Below, piece by piece: positions 34,900-43,560 of a stretch of DNA of 64,000 nucleotides; the first letter of the stretch is position 1; every line of letters begins with the position of its first letter. Made by a program: the position numbers and the translations under genes. The DNA comes from JAWVFN01 sp963696625 (lineage in GTDB: Bacteria > Actinomycetota > Thermoleophilia > Solirubrobacterales > 70-9): assembly GCA_963696625.1 (NCBI GenBank), contig CAVOKZ010000034.1:33271-97270 (forward strand). Direction: 5' to 3'. The notes under the pieces were generated by a model, which ran no database searches, was not told the origin of the DNA, and was given only the letters and a program-made list of their open reading frames with translations.

Positions 34900-36615
34900 A
34901 TGAGAGTCCTCGTCATCGACAACTACGACAGCTTCACCTACAACCTCGTCCAGTACCTGGGCGAGCTCGGCGCCGAGCCCGACGTCGTCCGCAACGACCG
35001 CGCGACCGTCGCCGAGCTGCTCGAGCGCAAGCCCGACCGGCTGGTCGTCTCGCCCGGGCCCTGCACGCCGGCCGACGCGGGGATCTCGGTCGAGGCGATG
35101 CGCGCCTTTCCCGAGGCGGGCGTCAAATCGCTCGGGGTCTGCCTCGGCCACCAGTCGCTGGTCGAGGCCTTCGGCGGCAAGGTGATCGTCGGCGACCCGG
35201 TGCACGGCAAGGACGCCGAGGTCTCCCACGACGGCAAGACGATCTTTGAGGGCCTGCCCGATCCGCTGCTCGCCGGCCGCTATCACTCGCTGGTCGCCGA
35301 TCCCGACCTTCCCGACGATCTCGAAGTCTCGGCCACCTACGGAGACGTAGTGATGGCGGTCCGCCACAAGGAGCTGCCCGTCGAGGGAGTCCAATTTCAC
35401 CCGGAGTCGGTGCTGACGCCCGATGGAAAGCGGTTGCTCGAGAATTTTCTAGCGACCAGCGACCAGCGACCAGCGACCAGCGACCAGCGACCAGCGACCA
35501 GCGACCAGCGACCAGCGACCAGCGACCAGCGACCAGCGACCAGCGACCAGCGACTAGCGACCAGCGACCCAATGCCCGAGCCCGCCACAAACGACGTTCT
35601 AACCAGAGCCATCGACGAGGTCGCGTCGGGATCGCATCTGACCGCCGACCACACCTCGGCGGTGCTCGAGGAGATCATGGCCGGCCGGGTGAGCCCGGTT
35701 CAGACCGGCGCCTTCCTGGTCGCGCTGCGCGCCAAGGGCGAGACCGTCGCCGAGCTCGTCGGCCTGGCGCGGACGATGCGCTCGCTGGCCGCACACGTCG
35801 AGGTCGACCGCGCCGACCTGGTGGACACGGCGGGAACCGGCGGCGGGCCGACGACCTTCAACGTCTCGACCGCCGCGGCACTCGTGGCGGCCGCGGCGGG
35901 GTGCAGCGTGGCCAAGCACGGCAACCGCTCCTCGACCTCGAAGTCGGGCTCGGCCGATCTGCTCGAGGCGCTCGGCGTGCGCATCGACCTCGCCCCCGAC
36001 CAGGTCGCCGAGTCGATCAACGAGGTCGGCTTTGGCTTCATGTTCGCCCCCGCCCACCACCCGGCGATGAAGCACGTCGTCCCGGTCCGCAAGGAGCTCG
36101 CGGTGCGGACCGTGTTCAACTTCCTGGGCCCGCTCACCAACCCGGCGGGGGCCTCGCGCCAGCTGCTCGGCGTATCCGACCGCGCCTACCAGGAGACGAT
36201 CGCCGAGGCGCTGCTCGGGCTCGGCACCGAGCACGCGCTCGTCGTCTCCGGCGAGGACGGCATCGACGAGCTCTCGATCGAGACCAAGACCCGCGTGATC
36301 GAGATCGCCGACGGCAAGAGCGAGGAGTGGTTCGCCGACCCGCAAGAGCTCGGCTTCAAGAGCGCCGAGCTCGCCGACGTCGCGGGCGGCACGCCCGACG
36401 AGAACGCCGCGGTCGTCGACGCGGTCTTCGCCGGCGAGGTCGGGGCCCCGCGCGATCTCGTCCTCCTCAACGCCGGGGCGACGATCTTCGTCGGGGGCAA
36501 AGCCCATGACCTCGCGGCCGGAATCAAGCTCGCGACCGAAACGGTCGACTCAGGGGCTGCCGCCGACCTGCTGCGGCGCTTGATCGACAAGACCGGCCAG
36601 CTGTCAGCCGGTTGA
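34900..36615 (+). CDS. trpGD: TrpG-TrpD fusion joined by a repeat-encoded linker
   Basis: 571 aa. Residues 1-183 are the glutamine amidotransferase (DNYDSFTYNLVQYLGELG, catalytic Cys in GVCLGHQSLVEA, FHPESVLTPDG). Residues 184-224 are repeats of S-D-Q-R-P-A-T encoded by 17 heptanucleotide copies. From M225 (ATG 35572) comes a complete anthranilate phosphoribosyltransferase (VDTAGTGGGPTTFNVSTAAALVAA, KHGNRSSTSKSGSADLLEALG, FAPAHHPAMK). The TrpG part ends LLENFL, where unfused TrpG proteins usually stop. TrpD may also be translated from its own ATG. Fused TrpGD occurs in enterics, but with a different linker. Confidence 0.92.
   Translation: MRVLVIDNYDSFTYNLVQYLGELGAEPDVVRNDRATVAELLERKPDRLVVSPGPCTPADAGISVEAMRAFPEAGVKSLGVCLGHQSLVEAFGGKVIVGDPVHGKDAEVSHDGKTIFEGLPDPLLAGRYHSLVADPDLPDDLEVSATYGDVVMAVRHKELPVEGVQFHPESVLTPDGKRLLENFLATSDQRPATSDQRPATSDQRPATSDQRPATSDQRLATSDPMPEPATNDVLTRAIDEVASGSHLTADHTSAVLEEIMAGRVSPVQTGAFLVALRAKGETVAELVGLARTMRSLAAHVEVDRADLVDTAGTGGGPTTFNVSTAAALVAAAAGCSVAKHGNRSSTSKSGSADLLEALGVRIDLAPDQVAESINEVGFGFMFAPAHHPAMKHVVPVRKELAVRTVFNFLGPLTNPAGASRQLLGVSDRAYQETIAEALLGLGTEHALVVSGEDGIDELSIETKTRVIEIADGKSEEWFADPQELGFKSAELADVAGGTPDENAAVVDAVFAGEVGAPRDLVLLNAGATIFVGGKAHDLAAGIKLATETVDSGAAADLLRRLIDKTGQLSAG
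35451..35569 (+). repeat. 7-bp tandem repeat, 17 copies, at trpG/trpD junction
   Basis: Seventeen units of AGCGACC (one AGCGACT at 35549-35555) follow TTTTCT and precede CAATGCCCGA. It is the same unit as at 15292-15347, and both arrays are entered through TCTAGCGACC and left into ATGCCCGA. The array is stop-free in all forward frames. With 17 copies trpG and trpD are in one frame; 16 or 18 copies would separate them. Confidence 0.97.
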
Positions 36616-36660
36616 CTCCGACCCGCACACCCGCGGCATGCGGGCCGAAGTCAACCGGCT
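36606..36660 (+). promoter_or_regulatory. Hairpin between trpD and trpC
   Basis: AGCCGGTTGACT (36606-36617, containing the trpD stop) pairs perfectly with AGTCAACCGGCT (36649-36660). Within it is a second stem CCCGC-GGCAT-GCGGG (36630-36644). It ends 14 bases before the trpC ATG. No T-run follows, so it may be an attenuator, an mRNA-processing site or a weak terminator. Confidence 0.65.
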
Positions 36661-36674
36661 AGCCTCCTGACTGC

Positions 36675-37481
36675 ATGGCCATGATCGAAGAGCTCGTGGC
36701 GGCCGCCCGCGAGGGGACCGAACGCCGCAGCGCCGTCGTCTCGCTCGCCCAGCTCGAAGAGCAGGTGGGAGGGCGCGAGGACGACCGGCGCCCGTTCAAC
36801 GAGGCCCTGACCCGGCCCGGCCTGTCGCTGATCGCCGAGTTCAAGCGCCGTTCGCCGAGCATCGGCGACATCCGCCCCGGGGCCGACGTCGCCGAGATCG
36901 TCCAGGCGTACGAGCGCGGCGGCGCGGCGGCCCTCTCGGTGCTGACCGAGGAGGCGCATTTCGGCGGGTCCCTCGACGACCTACGCGCCGCCCGCGCCGC
37001 CACCGGCCTGCCGATCCTGCGCAAGGACTTCGTCGTCGAGCCCTACCAGCTCTATGAGGCGGCGGCGAGCGGGGCAGACGCCGCGCTGCTGATCGTCGCC
37101 GCACTCGATCCCGACGAGCTCGAGCACCTGCACGATGAGGCTCGGGCGATCGACCTCGACGTCGTGGTCGAGGTCCACTCCGACGACGAGCTCGACACCG
37201 CTCTCAACGTGGGCGCCGAGGTGATCGGCATCAACAACCGCAACCTCGACGACTTCAGCGTCGACGTGCAGACGACCTTCGAGCTGATGCCCGACGTCCC
37301 GGCCGGCAAGACCGTCGTCTCCGAGAGCGGCATCGCCGACTCCGACCAGCTCTCCGGGCTCAGCGAGATCGGCGTCGACGCTGTGCTGGTCGGCGAGACG
37401 CTGATGCGCGCCGACGACCCCGAGTCGGCGGTCCGCAACCTGCTCGCCGGCGAAGAGCCGACCTCCGAGTACCAGCTTTAG
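36675..37481 (+). CDS. trpC: Indole-3-glycerol phosphate synthase
   Basis: 268 aa TIM barrel. Catalytic landmarks: LIAEFKRRSPSIGDIR, ALSVLTEEAHFGGSLDDL, PILRKDFVVEPYQLYEA, GINNRNLDDFSVD and VSESGIADSDQL. It closes the indole ring in tryptophan synthesis. All catalytic lysines and glutamates appear in place. Confidence 0.96.
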   Translation: MAMIEELVAAAREGTERRSAVVSLAQLEEQVGGREDDRRPFNEALTRPGLSLIAEFKRRSPSIGDIRPGADVAEIVQAYERGGAAALSVLTEEAHFGGSLDDLRAARAATGLPILRKDFVVEPYQLYEAAASGADAALLIVAALDPDELEHLHDEARAIDLDVVVEVHSDDELDTALNVGAEVIGINNRNLDDFSVDVQTTFELMPDVPAGKTVVSESGIADSDQLSGLSEIGVDAVLVGETLMRADDPESAVRNLLAGEEPTSEYQL

Positions 37482-37536
37482 AAAGCCCGATTGCCCGGTT
37501 TAGAGCCGGTTGAGGGCCTCGCCCGATACTCGGCGC

Positions 37537-38775
37537 GTGGCAAAGGTCAGGAACTTCTTCGGGACGTCGTTCGGGTCTGCCGTGCTCGGCGGGCTCGTCG
37601 TCGGCCTGCTCGGCTGGTTTGCGATCGCGGTCGGCTGGATCGAAGGCGAGTCGAGCGGCTCCGACCAGATCAGCCAGCCGACGCTGACCAAGCCCGTCAG
37701 CAACAACACCGCCGACGGGCTGACCGTCAACCAGATCTACGAGAAGGACTCCGACGGCGTCGCCTTCGTCACCGCCGAGAAGACCCAGAACGTGCAGTCG
37801 CCGTTCGACCTCTTCCCCCGGCAGCAGCAGGCCGAGGCGACGGGCTCCGGGTTCGTCATCGACGACGACGGCCACATTCTCACCAACAACCATGTCGTCT
37901 CCGGCGCCTCGAAGGTCACGGTCAAGATCGGCGACGGCGACACCCAGGACGCCAAGGTCGTCGGCGCCGATCCGTCCTCCGACGTCGCCCTGCTCCAGGT
38001 CGGCGACACCGACGGCCTCAAGCCGCTGCAGCTCGGCGACTCCTCCTCGGTCCACGTCGGCGATCCGGTCGTCGCGATCGGCAACCCGTTCGGCCTCGAC
38101 AGCACCGTCACCTCGGGAATCGTCTCGGCGCTCCAGCGCGAGATCAACGCCCCCAACGGGTTCTCGATCTCGGATGTGATCCAGACCGACGCCGCGATCA
38201 ACCCCGGCAACTCCGGCGGCCCGCTGCTCGACGCCGACGGCCGCGTGATCGGCATCAACTCGCAGATCGAGACCGGCGGCTCAAGCCAGGGCTCGGTCGG
38301 GATCGGCTTCGCGGTCCCGATCGACACCGCCGACGACGTCGCCCACCAGCTGATCTCGACCGGTGAGGTGAAGCGAGCATTCCTCGGGGTCTCCGGCGCC
38401 GACGTCACCCCCGACCTCGCCAAGGCGCTGAATCTGCCCAGCGACCATGGCGCGCTCGTCCAGCAGGCCTACCAGGGCGGCCCCGCCGCGCGCGCCGGTC
38501 TCGAGGGCGGGACGACGCAGGCGACCGTGGGCGGCGCGCAGGTCGCCCTCGGCGGCGACATCATCGTCAAGGTCGACGGCAAGGACATCGAGGGCATGGA
38601 CGACGTCGTCAGCGCCGTCAACGATGCCGAGCCCGGCGACAAGATCACCCTCGGCATCCTCCGCGACGGCAAGCCCCAGGAGATCGAGGTCACCCTCGGC
38701 GAGCGCCCGACCCAGATCAAGGACTCGAACTCGGGCACCAGCCCGCAGACGCCGCAGGTCCCGGGCATCCCCTAG
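37537..38775 (+). CDS. Membrane-anchored DegP/HtrA-type serine protease with PDZ domain
   Basis: About 412 aa from GTG 37537. One membrane helix (GSAVLGGLVVGLLGWFAIAV) is followed by the trypsin-like domain with the triad His in TNNHVV, Asp in SSDVALLQVG and Ser in NPGNSGGPLLD. A PDZ domain follows (about 300-395: AFLGVSGADVTPDLAKAL, GGDIIVKVDGKDIEGMDDV). It acts outside the membrane in protein quality control. It sits inside the trp gene run on the same strand, with no obvious pathway link. Confidence 0.92.
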   Translation: MAKVRNFFGTSFGSAVLGGLVVGLLGWFAIAVGWIEGESSGSDQISQPTLTKPVSNNTADGLTVNQIYEKDSDGVAFVTAEKTQNVQSPFDLFPRQQQAEATGSGFVIDDDGHILTNNHVVSGASKVTVKIGDGDTQDAKVVGADPSSDVALLQVGDTDGLKPLQLGDSSSVHVGDPVVAIGNPFGLDSTVTSGIVSALQREINAPNGFSISDVIQTDAAINPGNSGGPLLDADGRVIGINSQIETGGSSQGSVGIGFAVPIDTADDVAHQLISTGEVKRAFLGVSGADVTPDLAKALNLPSDHGALVQQAYQGGPAARAGLEGGTTQATVGGAQVALGGDIIVKVDGKDIEGMDDVVSAVNDAEPGDKITLGILRDGKPQEIEVTLGERPTQIKDSNSGTSPQTPQVPGIP

Positions 38776-38808
38776 CCCCCGACCTTCTCTGAGAGAATCC
38801 CGGGCCTC

Positions 38809-40060
38809 ATGGGAGGCGAGGAGGAGGAGGAGGAGGAAGAGGCGCTCGAGGGCCTGCGCCGCAGCGAGCAGAAGCTGCGGGAGTACGCGGACGAGCGCGG
38901 GCTCGTGCTCAGCGTCGATCCGCTCTGGCCGGGTGCGCCGCCGCCCGAGCAGCAGGTCGGCCCGGTACGCCACGCCGTCTGGTCGCTGGCCGGGCGCTTC
39001 CCCGGCGGGGCCGTGGGGCGGCTGCGACACCAGGCCGTCTACGGGCAGGTGCTCGGCACCGAGGTCGCCGGCCAGCACACGATCATGGTCTCGAAGCTGC
39101 CGGAGAGCGTCGGCTATGTCCCGCTGCTCAACCTGCGCCCGGCCGACTTCGGCGCCGGATTGTTCGTCTGGGCCGGCGACAAACGCGCGCGCCAGGAAGC
39201 CACCTTCGAGAGCGCCGAGCTCGACCGGCGATACCTGATCGGAGACCGCCAAGGGCCAGGACCAGAACTGGCTCTACCAGCTGTTCCCGCCGAGCTTCAT
39301 CGACTGGCTGGCGAGCTCGACTCCCCCGGACTTCGGCTTCCGCCTCGATGGCGGCGTCTTCACCTGCGAGGCGCCGGAGTACCGCGGCCAGGCGACGTCG
39401 CTGACCGGCGAGGTCGAGCCGAGCTATCTCGACATGCTCTCGGAGGCGAGCGGCCGCGTCGCCGGCAGGGTCCGCGACGAAGTCCTCGAGGAGGTCGGCA
39501 CCTCGAAGGAGGGCAAGGCCCCGAGCCTGGCGGCGGCCGCTGAGAGCGCCAAGCCCAGGCACGGTTTCGCCGTCCGCACGCTGCTCAAGCTGACCGGCGG
39601 TGAGGACGACAGCGGGGTGAAGGCATACGCCGAGGAGCGGGGCATGGACGTGACCGAGCCCGCGGCGTTCCACAGCGCCCACATCACGTTGCCTTTGCCG
39701 GGCACCGTCACCGACGTTGCTTCGGGCACCCTGCCCGGCACGGAGCGCCGCGGCCACGTCGCCTGGATCGAGTTCGCCAGCGACGTCGACGTCCAGCGCG
39801 ACTACCTGGCCGCGGTCGGCGAACTCGAGCGCGACGTGTCCTCGGCCTGGATCGACGAGGAAGACATCGGCGTTCCAGGGTTCGACACCGACCTGCCCAA
39901 GGCCGCCCTCGAAGCCGCCCGAGCAGCCGGCTACGGAGTCAGCACCGGCGGGCGCAGCGCCTGCGTCTACACGCGCACCTCCGGGCACACGCCGAAGGCC
40001 GAAGCCGATGCCTTCGCCGCGCGGGCGGCGGAGGTCCTCGCTCTGATCGAGGCCGGCTGA
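38809..40060 (+). CDS. Unrecognised protein with acidic start (one-base frameshift)
   Basis: I do not recognise the family. After joining frames it is about 416 aa: an octaglutamate N-terminus, then DERGLVLSVDPLWPGAPPP, HAVWSLAGRFPGGAVGRLRHQ, then (second frame) WLYQLFPPSFIDWLASSTPPDFGFRLDGGVFTC split in two blocks, SYLDMLSEASGRVAGRVRDEVLEE and GGRSACVYTRTSGHTPKAEAD at the end. One extra base near 39240 (ATCGGAGACCGCC for ATCGGGACCGCC) splits it; the frames join as I-G-T-A-K-G-Q-D-Q-N-W. It lies between the protease and trpF and is probably co-transcribed. Confidence 0.6.
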
Positions 40061-40112
40061 CGCAAGCGCGGTAACGGCCGGCGCGGCGCGGTCTGCGACC
40101 CTTGAGGGTCCA

Positions 40113-40793
40113 ATGACCACGAAGATCAAAGTCTGCGGCATGACCAGCCTCGCCGACGCCGAGCAGGCGGCGGAGCTCGGCGCCTGGGCGGTCGGGCTGA
40201 TCCACTACGAGAAGAGCCCGCGCTTCGTGCTGCCCGACGTCGCGGCCGAGGTCGGCGCCGCGCTCAAGCGCCGCTGCGAGGTCGCCGGCGTCTTCGTCAA
40301 CGCGACCCTCGACGAGGTCTCCGAGGCCGCCGAAAACGCGCAGCTGACGATCGTGCAGCTCCACGGCGACGAGGGCGCTGAGTTCTGCGAGGAGGTCGCC
40401 CGCCGCACCGGGGCCAAGGTGATGAAGGCGTTCCAGGTCAGCGACGCCGGCGACGTGCGCGCGGCCGAGGCCTTCCGCACCGATTTCCACCTCTTCGACG
40501 CCTACGTCCCCGACCTCTACGGAGGTACGGGCCACACCTTCGACTGGGCGCTGCTCGGTCAGCGGAGCTCGAAGATCCCGATGGTGCTCTCCGGTGGCCT
40601 GACCCCGGAGAACGTTGCCGAGGCGATCGCCGCCGCGCACCCGTTTGCGGTGGACGTCGTCAGCGGGGTGGAGGCGGAGCCCGGTCGTAAGGATCCGAAG
40701 CTCGTCGAGGCGTTCTTCGAGGCGGTCGGCGTCCCGGATGACCCGTCCGCAACCAGGGTCCGAGCTCCCTGGGTCAACGAGACGACTGGATGA
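40113..40793 (+). CDS. trpF: Phosphoribosylanthranilate isomerase
   Basis: 226 aa barrel. [25 protein letters not shown] carries the catalytic Cys; [25 protein letters not shown] and [15 protein letters not shown] (with the phosphate loop) complete it, and [17 protein letters not shown] ends the domain. It overlaps trpB by 4 bp, so the two are coupled. Confidence 0.95.
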   Translation: MTTKIKVCGMTSLADAEQAAELGAWAVGLIHYEKSPRFVLPDVAAEVGAALKRRCEVAGVFVNATLDEVSEAAENAQLTIVQLHGDEGAEFCEEVARRTGAKVMKAFQVSDAGDVRAAEAFRTDFHLFDAYVPDLYGGTGHTFDWALLGQRSSKIPMVLSGGLTPENVAEAIAAAHPFAVDVVSGVEAEPGRKDPKLVEAFFEAVGVPDDPSATRVRAPWVNETTG

Positions 40794-41968
40794 GCACGGC
40801 AATCGAAGAGCGCTTCGGCCCCTACGGCGGCCGATACGTCCCCGAGACCCTGATCGCGGCGCTCGACGAGCTGACCGCGGCCTGGGGCGAGGCCCGGGAG
40901 GACGCCGAGTTCCAAGAGCGCCTCGCGGACCTCAACCGCAACTACATCGGGCGGCCGACGCCGCTCTACCTCGCCGAGCGCCTCTCAGAGCGTGTCGGCA
41001 ACCGCGTCTACCTCAAGCGCGAGGACCTCGCCCACACCGGCGCCCACAAGATCAACAACGCGATCGGCCAGGCGCTGTTGGCCCAGAGGATGGGCAAGCA
41101 GCGGGTGATCGCCGAGACCGGCGCCGGCCAGCACGGCGTCGCCACCGCGACCGCCTGCGCACTGCTCGGGCTCGAGTGCGCGGTCTACATGGGATCCGAG
41201 GACATCCGCCGCCAGGCGCCCAACGTCGAGCGGATGAAGCTGCTCGGCGCCGAGGTGATTCCGGTCGAGGCCGGCGCACGAACCTTGAAAGAGGCGGTCA
41301 GCGCCGCGATCCGCGACTGGGTCGCGAGCGTCGAGACCACCCACTACGTGATCGGCTCGGTCGTCGGACCGGCCCCGTATCCCGCGCTGGTCCGCGACCT
41401 CCAGCGGGTGATCGGCGACGAGGCGCGCGAGCAGGCGCTCGCAGCCGAGGGCTCGCTGCCCGCGCGGGTGATCGCCTGCGTCGGCGGCGGCTCGAACGCG
41501 ATCGGGACCTTCACCGCCTTCGTCGAGGACGAGGGCGTCGAGCTGATCGGCGTCGAGGCGGCGGGCGAGGGGCTCGACGGCAAGCACGGCGCCTCGCTGG
41601 TCGCCGGGCAGCAGGGAGTCCTGCACGGCGCGATGTCGTCGGTGCTGATCGACGAGGACGGCCAGATCCTCGAAGCCCATTCGATCTCGGCCGGGCTCGA
41701 CTATCCCGGCGTCGGCCCCGAGCACGCGCTGCTCCGCGACAGCGGCCGGGCCCGCTACGAGGCTGTCACCGATGTCGACGCCCTCGCGGCCTTCGCCGAG
41801 CTGACCAAACTCGAGGGGATCATCCCTGCGCTCGAGCCGAGCCACGCGATCGCCTGGCTGCTCGCCCAGCATGAGGGCTCCGACGGTTACGACGTGTTGA
41901 CTCTCAGCGGCCGCGGCGACAAGGACCTCGCAGAAGCCCTGGAGAGAATGGGGCCGTTGGATGAGTGA
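40790..41968 (+). CDS. trpB: Tryptophan synthase beta chain
   Basis: 392 aa PLP enzyme of the TrpB1 type. [13 protein letters not shown] at the start, the PLP lysine in [17 protein letters not shown] (about residue 87), [18 protein letters not shown], the phosphate loop [11 protein letters not shown] and [14 protein letters not shown] are all present. It condenses indole with serine. It overlaps trpA by 8 bp. Confidence 0.98.
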   Translation: MSTAIEERFGPYGGRYVPETLIAALDELTAAWGEAREDAEFQERLADLNRNYIGRPTPLYLAERLSERVGNRVYLKREDLAHTGAHKINNAIGQALLAQRMGKQRVIAETGAGQHGVATATACALLGLECAVYMGSEDIRRQAPNVERMKLLGAEVIPVEAGARTLKEAVSAAIRDWVASVETTHYVIGSVVGPAPYPALVRDLQRVIGDEAREQALAAEGSLPARVIACVGGGSNAIGTFTAFVEDEGVELIGVEAAGEGLDGKHGASLVAGQQGVLHGAMSSVLIDEDGQILEAHSISAGLDYPGVGPEHALLRDSGRARYEAVTDVDALAAFAELTKLEGIIPALEPSHAIAWLLAQHEGSDGYDVLTLSGRGDKDLAEALERMGPLDE

Positions 41969-42779
41969 CGTAGTCACGGAGACCGGACTCGCCCGCATCG
42001 CCGCCGCATTCGACGCCGCCAAGGCCGACGGCCGCGCCGCGCTGATGCCGTACATGATGGGCGCCTTCCCCGACCAGGCCACGGCGGCGGCGGTCGCCGA
42101 CGCCTACGCCGAGTCGGGCGCCGACCTGATCGAGCTCGGGATCCCGTTCTCGGACCCGCTCGCCGACGGCCCGGTGATCCACGCGGCCGACACCAAGGCT
42201 CTCGCCGCCGGCGCCACCTTCGAGAAGGCGCTCGCCGCCTGCGAGACCGTCGCCGGCCGCGTCCCGGTCGTGGTCATGTGTTACGCGAACATGGCGCTGA
42301 AGCTCGGAGTCGAGCGCTTCGCCGACCGCATCGGCGCCGCAGGCGCCGCCGGCGCGATTGTCCCCGACATGCCGCTCGAGGAATCCGGCGAGATGCGTGA
42401 AGCACTCGCCGCCCGCGATTTGGCGCTGATCTCCTTCGTCGCGCCGACGACGCCCGCCGACCGCCTCGCCAAGATCTGCGAGACGGCGACGGGCTTCATC
42501 TACGTCGTCTCGACCACGGGCACGACCGGCGAACGCACCGAGCTGCCGGCCGAGCTCCGCGACCTCGCCGACCGCGCCCGCGCGGCGTCGCCCGTGCCGA
42601 CCGCCGTCGGCTTCGGCATCTCGACGCCGGAGCAGGCGGCCGAGGTCGGAGGGATCGCCGACGGCGTGATCATCGGCAGCCGGCTTGTACGCGCCGTGGA
42701 CGAGGCCGGGGGCCCCGAGGAGGCCGCTCGCGAGGTCTCGGGCTTCCTCAACGAGGTCCGCGACGCCCTGAGCCGGTAG
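41961..42779 (+). CDS. trpA: Tryptophan synthase alpha chain
   Basis: 272 aa. The catalytic Glu is in [19 protein letters not shown] and the catalytic Asp in [27 protein letters not shown] and [26 protein letters not shown] are the phosphate sites. It cleaves indole-glycerol phosphate and feeds indole to TrpB. It closes the trp run. Confidence 0.97.
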   Translation: MSDVVTETGLARIAAAFDAAKADGRAALMPYMMGAFPDQATAAAVADAYAESGADLIELGIPFSDPLADGPVIHAADTKALAAGATFEKALAACETVAGRVPVVVMCYANMALKLGVERFADRIGAAGAAGAIVPDMPLEESGEMREALAARDLALISFVAPTTPADRLAKICETATGFIYVVSTTGTTGERTELPAELRDLADRARAASPVPTAVGFGISTPEQAAEVGGIADGVIIGSRLVRAVDEAGGPEEAAREVSGFLNEVRDALSR

Positions 42780-42790
42780 ATTTCCCGCCG

Positions 42791-42955
42791 ATGCGACTTC
42801 TCGTATTCACCATCGTCGCCCTGATGGCGATGATCACCTGTTACACCGTGCTCGGCTGGGGCGGGCCGGTCGTCGCGTGCGTGTTCCTCTTCATCGTCTT
42901 CAACGGCGTGCTCGACCGCGTAGCGCAGCCGCTGATCGCGAGGCTCAAGGCATAG
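42791..42955 (+). CDS. Small membrane protein, 54 aa
   Basis: ATG 42791, 11 bp after trpA. The sequence is MRLLVFTIVALMAMITCYTV and onward, with two hydrophobic stretches (LVFTIVALMAMIT and VVACVFLFIVFNGVL) and a basic end (IARLKA). It probably spans the membrane twice. No family is recognised. Its stop overlaps the likely start region of the acetyltransferase. Confidence 0.55.
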   Translation: MRLLVFTIVALMAMITCYTVLGWGGPVVACVFLFIVFNGVLDRVAQPLIARLKA

Positions 42956-42957
42956 AG

Positions 42958-43551
42958 CTGGCCGTCCGGCGAGCCGGTCACGAGGACTTCTCCGCCCTTC
43001 AGCAGACCCTCGCCCGCGCCTTCTCCGACGACCCGGTCCTGGCCTGGGTCTGCCCGCACGAGTCGCTTCGCCCGCGCGTGCTCGAGCGCTTCTTCGGGTC
43101 GCGCCTGCGCCATCTGGCGCCGGCGGGCGAGATCTGGACCACGCCCGAGCTGACCAGTGCGGCGCTGTGGGCGCCGCCGGGGCGCTGGAAGACGACCATG
43201 CGTCAGGACCTCGAGATCGCGGCCGCGGTCGCGCACCCGCGGCTGATCGCCAGGGCCCCGATGTTGGCCTACGGGTTGCTCGGGGTAGAGTGCAGGCATC
43301 CGCCCGACCCGCCCCACTGGTACCTGGCGGTGCTCGGCACCGACCCCGAGCACCAGGGAGGCGGCCTGGCCGCGGCGGTGCTCGCGCCCGTGCTCGAGGA
43401 GTGCGACCGCGACGGCGTCGCGGCCTTCCTCGAATCCTCGAAGGAATCGAACCTCGACTACTACGCGCGCCACGGCTTCCGGGTCACCGAGAAGATCAAC
43501 CTGCCGCGCGGCCCGCGGGTCTGGCAGATGTGGCGCGAGCCACGGTCGTAG
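42958..43551 (+). CDS. GNAT-family N-acetyltransferase (start uncertain)
   Basis: About 197 aa. GNAT core: LGTDPEHQGGGLAAAVLAPVLEECDRDGVAAFLESSKESNLDYY in two joined blocks, then ARHGFRVTEKINLPRGPRVW. The acetyl-CoA loop is EHQGGGLAAAV. Homology seems to begin at LAVRRAGHEDF. The only standard start upstream is GTG 42877, deep in the previous gene; nearer candidates are CTG 42958 or ATA 42952. Substrate unknown. Confidence 0.78.
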   Translation: MAVRRAGHEDFSALQQTLARAFSDDPVLAWVCPHESLRPRVLERFFGSRLRHLAPAGEIWTTPELTSAALWAPPGRWKTTMRQDLEIAAAVAHPRLIARAPMLAYGLLGVECRHPPDPPHWYLAVLGTDPEHQGGGLAAAVLAPVLEECDRDGVAAFLESSKESNLDYYARHGFRVTEKINLPRGPRVWQMWREPRS

Positions 43552-43560
43552 GATGAGCCG

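Noticed and set aside
35451..35569. CRISPR array
   Set aside because: Units are 7 bp with no spacers; it is a simple tandem repeat.
35123..35590. Minus-strand protein with G-R-W-S-L-V-A repeats
   Set aside because: It is only the reverse reading of the 7-bp array, which is also open on that strand.
38809..40060. Pyridoxal-dependent aminotransferase
   Set aside because: First impression only; no lysine motif or aminotransferase fold pattern is present after joining frames.
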